Assembly: GCA_002280565.1 (NCBI GenBank)
Contig: NCEF01000006.1
Coordinates: forward strand, 1 to 64,000
Direction of reading: 5' to 3'
DNA from: Sphingomonas sp. 32-66-10
GTDB taxonomy: Bacteria > Pseudomonadota > Alphaproteobacteria > Sphingomonadales > Sphingomonadaceae
DNA length: 64,000 nucleotides
Part shown: in pieces, positions 49,098-56,151 of the stretch
How positions within the stretch are numbered: the first letter of the stretch is position 1
Layout of the letters: every line of letters begins with the position of its first letter
The notes under the pieces: generated by a model
What the model was told of the DNA's origin: nothing
What the model saw: the letters and a program-made list of their open reading frames with translations, nothing else
Database searches by the model: none
Program-made: the position numbers and the translations under genes

Positions 49098-49115
49098 GTG
49101 ACGCTATGATGACAC
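49098..49115 (-). promoter_or_regulatory. Candidate Pho box before pstS
   Basis: Minus strand GTGTCATCATAGCGTCAC fits the Pho-box pattern of two CTGTCAT-type 7-mers 4 nt apart (GTGTCAT, CATA, GCGTCAC). It is about 78-95 bp upstream of the pstS start and overlaps the end of phoR. Confidence 0.62.
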
Positions 49116-50321
49116 GGCCCCCGGAATCGGCGCGACAGGCAGCAGAATAGTGACCGACGTACCCTGACCGACCACACTGGTGATGTCGAGACGACCGCGA
49201 TGCCGCTCGACGATATGCTTGACGATCGCCAGGCCGAGGCCGGTTCCGCCCGCCGCGCGGCTGCGGCTCGAATCGACCCGATAGAATCGCTCGGTCAGGC
49301 GCGGCAGGTGCTCGGGCGCAATGCCTTCGCTCTCGTCGCGCACGGTCAGGCGGACCATCGCCGAATCGGTCGCGTCGAGCGCAACGGTCACCGGCGTCCC
49401 GGCTCGGCCATATTTCATCGCATTGCCGATGATATTGTGCAGCAGCTGCGAGAGTTGCACCCGGTCGCCGCGCACGCCAGGCAGCGCCTCGACGCTCAGC
49501 GCGATGTCGGCGGCCCGCGCCGGAGCGAGGGAGGCCATCTCGTCGCGGACCTGCGCGAGCAGCGCAGCGAGATCGACGACATCGTCGGGCGCGCGATATT
49601 TCTCCGCCTCGATCCGCGACAGCGAGATGAGATCGTCAATCAGTCGCCGCATGCGCCGCGCCTCATTATCCATGACCTTGAGGAACCGCGCACGGGTTTC
49701 GGGATCGTCCGCGGCATCCTCGAGCGTCTCGATAAAGCCAAGGATCGAAGCGAGCGGGGTGCGCAGCTCATGGCTGGCATTGGCCACGAAATCGACCCGC
49801 ATCCGGTCCGCCGCATGCGCGCCGGTGCGATCGCTCAAATGGACGACCCGCGCCCCGCCGGGCAGCGCGCGCACGCGCATCTCCCAGCGTTGGTCGCGGG
49901 TCCCCAGACCCACCAGATGGATCGGGCCGCCCGGCGCGCCCTCGACCGGATTGAGCAGCCGTTCGGCGGCGGCCGGGTGCCGGATCGCAACGCGGACATC
50001 CTCGCCAAGAATATGCTCGCCGAGCAGCGCGCGCGCGGCGCGATTGGCCGCTTCAACCCGCTGCGCCTCGACCAGCAACATCGGTTCGAACACCGCCTCG
50101 ATCGCTTCGGCCACGCCGGCGGGGGCAGTGCTGACCGGGTCGGGGCCGGGGATTTCATGGGCCGGTTCTTCGGGCGGGGGCGAAGCGATCAGCGCCGCCA
50201 GCGTCGCGCCGACCAGTGCGATCCCGCTCGCCTGTGGTCCGGCGGTGATCCACGCGACGATCGCGGTGACGAGGACAGCGATCAGCGCGGCGAAGGTGCG
50301 GGGGTTGGTCAGGCTGGGCAT
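49104..50321 (-). CDS. phoR: Phosphate regulon sensor kinase
   Basis: 405 aa. One or two N-terminal membrane segments (FAALIAVLVTAIVAWITAG) are followed by a PAS-like region (FEPMLLVEAQRVEAANRAARALLGE), the H box NASHELRTPLASILGF, N box NIIGNAMKYG, G1-type DESEGIAPE and G2 GTGLGLAIVKHIVERH. Order phoR-pstS-pstC-pstA-pstB-phoU-phoB on one strand identifies it as PhoR. Its 3' end holds the Pho box of pstS. Confidence 0.95.
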   Translation of the reverse strand: MPSLTNPRTFAALIAVLVTAIVAWITAGPQASGIALVGATLAALIASPPPEEPAHEIPGPDPVSTAPAGVAEAIEAVFEPMLLVEAQRVEAANRAARALLGEHILGEDVRVAIRHPAAAERLLNPVEGAPGGPIHLVGLGTRDQRWEMRVRALPGGARVVHLSDRTGAHAADRMRVDFVANASHELRTPLASILGFIETLEDAADDPETRARFLKVMDNEARRMRRLIDDLISLSRIEAEKYRAPDDVVDLAALLAQVRDEMASLAPARAADIALSVEALPGVRGDRVQLSQLLHNIIGNAMKYGRAGTPVTVALDATDSAMVRLTVRDESEGIAPEHLPRLTERFYRVDSSRSRAAGGTGLGLAIVKHIVERHRGRLDITSVVGQGTSVTILLPVAPIPGAVSS

Positions 50322-50392
50322 GATTTCATGCCTAACCGATCAGGCGCGCGATTCACACTTGTGAAAGGCCATTGTGCGAGGGAAGAACGGAT

Positions 50393-50794
50393 ATGGCCGA
50401 CACGACGCCCCCCAAGGACGGATCGCCGAAACGCCCGAGCAGGCGCGCGCTGATGCTGGGTGCCGCAAGCGCATCGGCGATCGTGTCGATCAAGCCGGCG
50501 CTGGCCCAGACCGCCGGATCGGTGCTGAATTGCGAGATTCCGGTCCCCGATGCGGGACGCGCGGGCAATTATATCGCCGCCGATGGATCGTTGGTGCCGG
50601 CCGGGACGCAGGGCGCGTTTCCGCCGGCCGGACGAAATTTCAAGGGCGAAGAGGTCAAGCAGGCGCTGAACGGCGCGAACCTGCCCGGCACGACCTATGA
50701 ACAGAGCCGCGCCTATACCAACTATATCCGCCGGCTGCAGCGCGGCACGAGCGGCTTTACCTGTTTCGCATCGCTTCAGATGCCGCGCGGGTAA
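50393..50794 (+). CDS. Tat-signal small protein, possible substrate of the kinase cassette
   Basis: 133 aa from the ATG at 50393, preceded by GAGGGAAGAACGG. The N-terminus carries a twin-arginine signal (SRRALMLGAASASAIVSIKPALA; Arg17-Arg18), so the folded protein is likely exported. The mature part has only two Cys (47 and 124) and several Ser/Thr (GTTYEQSRAYTN, QRGTSGFTC). No family is recognised. It is the first gene of the unit with the PqqD-like, HprK-like and nucleotidyltransferase genes, 6 bp upstream of the PqqD-like one, so it is the natural candidate substrate. Confidence 0.72.
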   Translation: MADTTPPKDGSPKRPSRRALMLGAASASAIVSIKPALAQTAGSVLNCEIPVPDAGRAGNYIAADGSLVPAGTQGAFPPAGRNFKGEEVKQALNGANLPGTTYEQSRAYTNYIRRLQRGTSGFTCFASLQMPRG

Positions 50795-50800
50795 CGCCGC

Positions 50801-51067
50801 GTGATTCGGTATCGCGCCGCGCCCGCCGCGACGCTGCGGATCGAACCGCTCGATGCGCTGACGCTGATCTATCACCGTGCGTCGGGGATCACGCATCTGG
50901 TGGATTCGCCGGTGCCCGAGCTGATCGAGTTGCTGGCCGAGCCGTTGACGGTTGATCAGGCGCTGGCGGCGCTTAGCGAGCGGTTCGATCTGGTCGATCC
51001 TGACCGCGATGCACTCGCCGCGCGGATCGACGAGTTGGTCGCGTCCGGCCTGGTGGAGCGGCTGTGA
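50801..51067 (+). CDS. PqqD-like peptide-binding protein (HPr-rel-A type)
   Basis: 88 aa with a GTG start. The fold is that of PqqD: a beta-hairpin (LRIEPLDALTLIYHRASGITHLVDSP) and three helices (PELIELLAEPLTVDQALAAL, ALAARIDELVASGLVERL). PqqD-type domains bind leader peptides in RiPP pathways. This short version beside an HprK-like kinase matches the set annotated as HPr-rel-A. The stop overlaps the kinase start (TGATG). Confidence 0.82.
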   Translation: MIRYRAAPAATLRIEPLDALTLIYHRASGITHLVDSPVPELIELLAEPLTVDQALAALSERFDLVDPDRDALAARIDELVASGLVERL

Positions 51068-51930
51068 TGCGGCACGCGACCATGCTCCGCATCGGCCCGG
51101 TAGGGTTCCGAATCGGCAGCGACTGGCGCGTGCCGGTTGCTGCGCTGGACGATCTCTACCGCGACTATCCGCAGCCGCAGGACGGCATCCCCGATTTCAC
51201 CGTGCGGCTGTTCGCTGCGCGTCCGTGGCGGCGCTGGATCCGCCCTGCGGTGCATCTGGGCGGCGATTTCGTGATTCCGGAGGCCGCGCCGTTGCCGCTG
51301 GCACTGGGGGTGCTGGCGGCGGAAATGGCGATGAATTTGCAAATGGCGCTGGGGCAACGGCGCTATCTGCTGCTCCACGCCTCGGCGGTCGAGAAGGATG
51401 GTCGCGCACTGCTGATTACCGGGGAGAGCGGGGCGGGCAAGTCAACGCTCGCCGCATTGCTGATGGCGCGCGGGTGGCGGCTGATGGGCGATGAGTTCGC
51501 CCTGCTCGATCCGGCGACGGGGATGCTCCACGGCTTTCCGCGGCTGATCAGCCTGAAGAATGACGCAATCGGGGTGATGGAGTCAGCGCTGCGCGATGCG
51601 CGCTGGGGTCCGTTGCTCAAGGGCACGCCCAAGGGCGATATCCGCCACCTCGTCCCCGATGCCCGCGCGATTGCCGCGATGGATGCGCCTGCGCGGCCTG
51701 CCTTGATCCTGTTCCCCGCCTTTGGCCACGCCGTTGCCGAGCGGGCGGTGGAGCCGAGCGAGTGTTTCGTGCGGCTGACGCAAGCATCGACCAACTATGT
51801 CGCGCTGGGCGAGGCCGGGTTCGATGCGCTGACGGGACTGGTGCGCGGGGTGCCGGCGCGGGCGATCGACTATCCCGACACCGATGGCGCGATTGCGCTG
51901 GTCGAGCGACTCTGGGGGGAGCTGGGGTGA
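51067..51930 (+). CDS. HprK-related kinase A
   Basis: 287 aa from the ATG at 51067; a GTG at 51064 is an alternative. The P-loop GESGAGKST is at 119-127, preceded by LLLHASAVEKDGRALLI as in HPr kinase/phosphorylase. GDEFALLD (141-148) matches the acidic motif. No HPr substrate or PTS gene is nearby. HprK-like kinases that act on RiPP precursors (PadeK, ThcoK) are known to phosphorylate a Ser. The stop overlaps the next gene (GTGA). Confidence 0.88.
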   Translation: MRHATMLRIGPVGFRIGSDWRVPVAALDDLYRDYPQPQDGIPDFTVRLFAARPWRRWIRPAVHLGGDFVIPEAAPLPLALGVLAAEMAMNLQMALGQRRYLLLHASAVEKDGRALLITGESGAGKSTLAALLMARGWRLMGDEFALLDPATGMLHGFPRLISLKNDAIGVMESALRDARWGPLLKGTPKGDIRHLVPDARAIAAMDAPARPALILFPAFGHAVAERAVEPSECFVRLTQASTNYVALGEAGFDALTGLVRGVPARAIDYPDTDGAIALVERLWGELG

Positions 51931-52970
51931 GCGGCGCGCTGGTCGCCCGCGCGCTCCGCGACCCGGCGTCGGTGTTGACGCTGGATGCGGCAGGCTGGAC
52001 CGCTTTGCTATGCGCGGCGCGGGCGGAGACGCTGATCGGCAGCCTGGCGCACCGCGTCGAGGGGCTGGCAATCCCGGCAGCGGCGGCGCGGGTGCTGGCA
52101 GATGCGCGCGCGGCGGCGGAGCAGGGGCGGATGGCGGCGTTGTGGGAGGCGGACATGGCGCGGCGCGCACTCGCGCCTAGCGGCATGCCGGTTGTGCTGC
52201 TCAAGGGCACTGCGTTCGTCGCGAGTGGGCTTGCGGCGGGGCAGGGGCGGCAGATCGGCGATCTCGACATCCTCGTGCCGCGGGACCGGATCGACGAGGC
52301 CGAGGCGCTGCTGCTCGCTGCCGGATGGGAGTGGGTGAAGCCCGACCCCTATGACGACGCCTATTACCGCCGCTGGATGCACGAACTGCCGCCGCTGATC
52401 CACCGAGAGCGCGACCGGATGATCGACGTGCACCACACGATCCTGCCGCTGACGGCGCGACCCAGGCCCGACGCCGACATGCTGATCGCGCGCAGTGAGC
52501 CGCTCGAAAACGGACTGCGGGTGTTGGCCCCGGAAGATATTGTAATTCACGCTGCGGCGCATCTGATGGCCGATGGAGATTTGCAGGGGGGGCTACGCAA
52601 CCTTTGGGATATCGACCGGCTGTGCAGAGAGTTTGCCGAGCGGCAGGAGGGCTTCTATCTTTCGCTTTTTGAGGAAGCGCATTGCCATGGGCTGCTCCAC
52701 GCAGTCACGCGCGCGCTCCGCCTGTCGCATCAGCTGTTCGAGACACCGGTAGTCGGCTACATTGATCCGGTCCGCGTCGCCCTGAATCCGCGTCCGAGCG
52801 ATGCGCTGTTCCGCCATCGCCTGCTCGCCCGCGACGGCTGGGGCCAGCGCACCCGCAAGCTGACCGAATTCGCCTTCTACCTGCGCGGCCATTTCCTCCG
52901 CATGCCACCGCTCATGCTGGCGCGGCACCTGTGGACGAAGTGGCGGAAAGGCTATCGCCCAGCCGGATGA
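51927..52970 (+). CDS. Nucleotidyltransferase of the NTP_transf_5 type
   Basis: 347 aa with a GTG start overlapping the kinase stop. The active site is seen as LLKGTAF (91-97) and RQIGDLDILVPRD (108-120), with the Asp pair for metal. IDVHHTIL holds a likely third acidic residue. The C-terminal half is helical. In pseudomycoidin-type lasso clusters a nucleotidyltransferase follows an HprK-like kinase and helps decorate the phosphate. It overlaps the convergent gph gene by 59 bp. Confidence 0.85.
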   Translation: MSGALVARALRDPASVLTLDAAGWTALLCAARAETLIGSLAHRVEGLAIPAAAARVLADARAAAEQGRMAALWEADMARRALAPSGMPVVLLKGTAFVASGLAAGQGRQIGDLDILVPRDRIDEAEALLLAAGWEWVKPDPYDDAYYRRWMHELPPLIHRERDRMIDVHHTILPLTARPRPDADMLIARSEPLENGLRVLAPEDIVIHAAAHLMADGDLQGGLRNLWDIDRLCREFAERQEGFYLSLFEEAHCHGLLHAVTRALRLSHQLFETPVVGYIDPVRVALNPRPSDALFRHRLLARDGWGQRTRKLTEFAFYLRGHFLRMPPLMLARHLWTKWRKGYRPAG

Positions 52971-53625
52971 GCGTCGGCACCAGTTCGTCATAGCCGTCGA
53001 TCACCGCGTCCGCGCCGAGTTCCGCGACCGGCTGCATCAGGAACCCGAAGCTGACCGCCACGCTCGGGATGCCGGCATTCTTCGCGGCGAGGATGTCGTA
53101 GATCGAATCGCCGACAAACGCCGCGCGGCCGCCGCCACAGCGCGCGATCATCTCATGGATTGGCGCTGCAGAGGGCTTGGCATTGCCGCGCCCCATCGTG
53201 TCGCCGCCGATGACGCATGCAAAACGGTGGTCGATACCGACTTCGCGCACCAGCCGGGTTGCGAACCGCTCGAACTTGTTGGTGACGATGGCGAGTTTCA
53301 CCCCGCGCGCCGCGAGTTCGTCCAGCGCTTGGCTTAGCCCGGCGAAGGGCACTGTGCCGTGCGAGAGATTGTCGCCATAAAACTCCAGCAGCGCCGGATA
53401 GGCCCGACGCATGACGTCTTCGTCATAGCCGCCCGATTCCTCCAGCCCCTGTTTGAGCATATTCTTTGCCCCGCCGCCGATCATCGTCCTGATCCGGTCG
53501 GGCGCGAGGGTCGGGCGGCCCACCAGCGCGAGCGCATGATTGGTTGCGGCGAGCAGGTCGGCGCTGGTGTCGAGCAGCGTGCCGTCGAGGTCAAACCCGA
53601 CGATATCGAACGGAAAATCGGTCAT
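52912..53625 (-). CDS. gph: Phosphoglycolate phosphatase-like HAD hydrolase
   Basis: 237 aa from MTDFPFDIVGFDLDGTLLD. HAD motif I is DLDGTLLD, motif II is VTNKFERF, the Lys is in NAKPSAAPI, and motif III is FVGDSIYDILAA. It removes phosphate from phosphoglycolate formed in DNA repair. The 3' end overlaps the nucleotidyltransferase gene on the other strand. Confidence 0.9.
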   Translation of the reverse strand: MTDFPFDIVGFDLDGTLLDTSADLLAATNHALALVGRPTLAPDRIRTMIGGGAKNMLKQGLEESGGYDEDVMRRAYPALLEFYGDNLSHGTVPFAGLSQALDELAARGVKLAIVTNKFERFATRLVREVGIDHRFACVIGGDTMGRGNAKPSAAPIHEMIARCGGGRAAFVGDSIYDILAAKNAGIPSVAVSFGFLMQPVAELGADAVIDGYDELVPTLIRLGDSLSATSSTGAAPA

Positions 53626-53702
53626 CGCGCCAAATGCCTGCGCCGCTATGGAAATTGCAACATGATCGTGGCAGTGCGCCCGGCAAGGGGAGCTATCGAC
53701 CA

Positions 53703-55055
53703 ATGACCAAGCCGATCGCCGCGATCATCCTTGCCGCCGGAAGCGGGACGCGGATGAAGTCCGATACCCACAAGGTGCTGCATCATATCGCAGGCAAGCC
53801 GATGCTCTTGCATCTGACCGATGCCTTTGCGGCGGCGGGCGCGGCGGAGAAGGTGGTGGTGGTCGGCGCGCGGCGTGAACAGGTCGAGGCGGCGGTCGCA
53901 CCGCTCGGCGTCAAGATCGCGCATCAGGCCGAGCAACTCGGCACCGCGCACGCCGCACTGATGGCGCGCGAATCGCTGGCGGGATTTGACGGAACCGTCA
54001 TCGTTGCATTCGGTGACACACCCTTCCTGTCGGCACAGACGATTGCGGCGATGGCAGCGCGGCTCGACGCGGCGGATGCGCCGCGCGTCGCGGTGCTCGG
54101 CTTCCGCCCCGACGATGCCAAGGCCTATGGCCGGATCATCGCCGATGCCGATGGCGCGATTGCCAAGATGGTCGAGTATAAGGACGCGACCCCCGAGGAG
54201 CGCGCGGTCGATCTGTGCAATTCGGGCGTAACGGCCGTGCGCGCCGCCGATTTGTGGCCGCTGCTCGACCGGGTCGGCAACGACAATGCGGCGGGCGAAT
54301 ATTACCTCCCCGACATCGTCATGCTCGCGCTGGCCGATGGCGACCGCGCGGTGGTGGTCGAAACCGATGCCGACGAGGTGATCGGGATCAACAGCCGCGC
54401 CGAACTCGCCTATGCCGAGGATCGCTGGCAGGCGGCACGGCGGGCGCAGGCGATGGCCAATGGCGCGACGCTGATTGCGCCCGAAACCGTGTGGTTCGCG
54501 CACGACACCCTTCTGGGCCGCGACGTGATAGTGGAGCCCAATGTGGTGTTCGGCCCCGGCGTGACCGTCGCGGACGGAGTCACCATCCGCGCTTTCTGTC
54601 ATATCGAGGGCGCGACGATTGCGACCGGCGCCGAAGTCGGCCCCTATGCCCGGCTGCGCCCCGGCACGGTGCTGGGCGAAAAGAGCAAGGTCGGCAATTT
54701 CGTCGAGACGAAGAAGGCCGTGCTGGGCAAGGGCGCCAAGGCCAATCACCTCACCTATCTGGGCGATGCACAGGTGGGGGAGGGCGCCAATATCGGCGCG
54801 GGCACGATCACCTGCAACTATGACGGCTTCTTCAAATATCCGACCGTGATCGGGGCGGGGGCGTTCGTCGGGTCGAACAGCGCTTTGGTTGCTCCGGTCA
54901 GCATCGGCGACGGTGCAATCGTCGGCGCGGGCAGCGTGGTGACCAAGGATGTCGAAGCCGACGCGCTCGCGCTGGTTCGCCCGGAACAGACCGGCCTGCC
55001 TGGCTGGGCGAAGCGGTTCCGCGCGGCGATGACGGCACGAAAGGCGCCGAAATGA
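53703..55055 (+). CDS. glmU: Bifunctional GlmU, UDP-N-acetylglucosamine synthesis
   Basis: 450 aa. The N-terminal uridyltransferase has LAAGSGTRMKS and GDTPFLSA. The C-terminal left-handed beta-helix carries acetyltransferase repeats (GVTIRAFCHIEGATIATGAEVGPYARLRPG, in part) and GAGTITCNYDGFFKYPT. It is divergent from gph and lies upstream of a TA pair and glmS, so amino-sugar genes cluster here. Confidence 0.96.
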   Translation: MTKPIAAIILAAGSGTRMKSDTHKVLHHIAGKPMLLHLTDAFAAAGAAEKVVVVGARREQVEAAVAPLGVKIAHQAEQLGTAHAALMARESLAGFDGTVIVAFGDTPFLSAQTIAAMAARLDAADAPRVAVLGFRPDDAKAYGRIIADADGAIAKMVEYKDATPEERAVDLCNSGVTAVRAADLWPLLDRVGNDNAAGEYYLPDIVMLALADGDRAVVVETDADEVIGINSRAELAYAEDRWQAARRAQAMANGATLIAPETVWFAHDTLLGRDVIVEPNVVFGPGVTVADGVTIRAFCHIEGATIATGAEVGPYARLRPGTVLGEKSKVGNFVETKKAVLGKGAKANHLTYLGDAQVGEGANIGAGTITCNYDGFFKYPTVIGAGAFVGSNSALVAPVSIGDGAIVGAGSVVTKDVEADALALVRPEQTGLPGWAKRFRAAMTARKAPK

Positions 55056-55363
55056 GCGATATCTATGAAGGCAAGCCGTTCCTGAAGCTGCTCGACGCCT
55101 ATGTCCTCGACGCCATCGGCGCGCTCGATGCCGACAGTGATGCGGCGCTCAAAGCACAGGAGCCGACGTTCCACGCCCTGTTCGGTGCGACCGGCGACTG
55201 GCGCAGCATCGTTGTTCAGCGGATGCAGTTTCCCGAAGGCATGGCGGGCGCAATCAATGAGGTGTGGACGAAGGGGCGCGCCAGATTCATCGCCGCGCAG
55301 GGGCATGAGCCGGATCCGGTCGAATTCGTGCGGAACTTCGTCGATAGCAAGTTCCCGCATTGA
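55052..55363 (+). CDS. Hypothetical protein coupled to glmU
   Basis: 103 aa; ATG overlaps the glmU stop (ATGA). It is soluble and acidic-helical (FLKLLDAYVLDAIGALDADSDAALKAQEP, GDWRSIVVQRMQFPEGMAGAINEVWTKG). No family is recognised. Coupling suggests it is made together with GlmU. Confidence 0.75.
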   Translation: MSDIYEGKPFLKLLDAYVLDAIGALDADSDAALKAQEPTFHALFGATGDWRSIVVQRMQFPEGMAGAINEVWTKGRARFIAAQGHEPDPVEFVRNFVDSKFPH

Positions 55364-55364
55364 C

Positions 55365-55394
55365 ATGATATCATGATATGATATCAATATATCA
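55365..55394. promoter_or_regulatory. Operator repeats before the RHH antitoxin gene
   Basis: Two TGATATCA palindromes (55366-55373, 55379-55386), 13 bp apart, plus a related ATATATCA, end right at the ATG (55395). This is an AT-rich island in GC-rich DNA, as expected for an RHH autorepressor site. Confidence 0.75.
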
Positions 55395-55757
55395 ATGACC
55401 CGCATCCTTGCCGATCTGCCCGATGAGGACATCAAGTGGCTTGACCAGCGTGCTGCCGAGTTGGGCAAGTCGCGCGCGTCGGTGCTGCGTGAAGCCGTCG
55501 CAGCCTACAAGGCCGAGGCGCCGAAGGACTGGCTGGAAATCGGGTTCGGCGCGTGGAAGGATCGCGACGATATCAGCGACGCGGTTGAGTGGCAGCGACG
55601 CGAGCGCGCTTCATCTACCCGTCCGTGGGACGATGACTATGAAGAGGTCAGGGCCGAGTTCCCCGACCTCTTCGACGCGGAAGATGATCGTCAGCGCCAA
55701 ATCTATCTCGACATGAGCAAGGGGCACTACCCCGATCCGAAGAAGCCCGCCAAGTGA
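55395..55757 (+). CDS. Ribbon-helix-helix antitoxin
   Basis: 120 aa. The N-terminus is an RHH domain: TRILADLPDEDIKWLDQRAAELGKSRASVLREAVAAY. The long acidic C-terminus (WDDDYEEVRAEFPDLFDAED) probably neutralises the PIN toxin. Overlap with the toxin gene (ATGA-type, 4 bp) and the upstream operator support a TA unit. No ribosome site is visible before the start. Confidence 0.85.
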   Translation: MTRILADLPDEDIKWLDQRAAELGKSRASVLREAVAAYKAEAPKDWLEIGFGAWKDRDDISDAVEWQRRERASSTRPWDDDYEEVRAEFPDLFDAEDDRQRQIYLDMSKGHYPDPKKPAK

Positions 55758-56134
55758 GCGGCTTCGCGTTCGATTCCAATATCCTGATCGACGCGCTCAA
55801 GGGGCTGGAGCCTGCGCGCGACGAACTGCGCCGCGCGACGTCGGGCGGCGCGCGCGCGTGGATCAGCCGCATGGTGTGGATCGAAGTGCTGTCCAAGGGA
55901 TCGGGGGAGGGCCTCCGCCGCGCTGAAATTTTGCTGTCGGGCTTTGGCATCGACGAAATGGACGTTGAGATCGCGACCCGCGCCGCCAGTCTGCGTCGAG
56001 AGCGTCAGCGTTTGCGTTCGCCCGATGCGGTCATCCTCGCCACCGCGATGCTGCGCGGTCGCGTTCTCGTTACCCGCAACACAAAGGATTTTCCGGCTAA
56101 CATGCCGGGGATCCGTGTCCCCTATACCCTCTAG
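55754..56134 (+). CDS. PIN-domain toxin, VapC type
   Basis: 126 aa with a GTG start overlapping the antitoxin stop. PIN acidic residues: Asp in FAFDSNILIDAL, Glu in VWIEVLSK, and Asp in RSPDAVILATA with a late Asp in NTKDFP. These proteins cut tRNA or other RNA. It ends 17 bp before glmS. Confidence 0.87.
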   Translation: MSGFAFDSNILIDALKGLEPARDELRRATSGGARAWISRMVWIEVLSKGSGEGLRRAEILLSGFGIDEMDVEIATRAASLRRERQRLRSPDAVILATAMLRGRVLVTRNTKDFPANMPGIRVPYTL

Positions 56135-56151
56135 AGTCGAGAGCAGACCCC

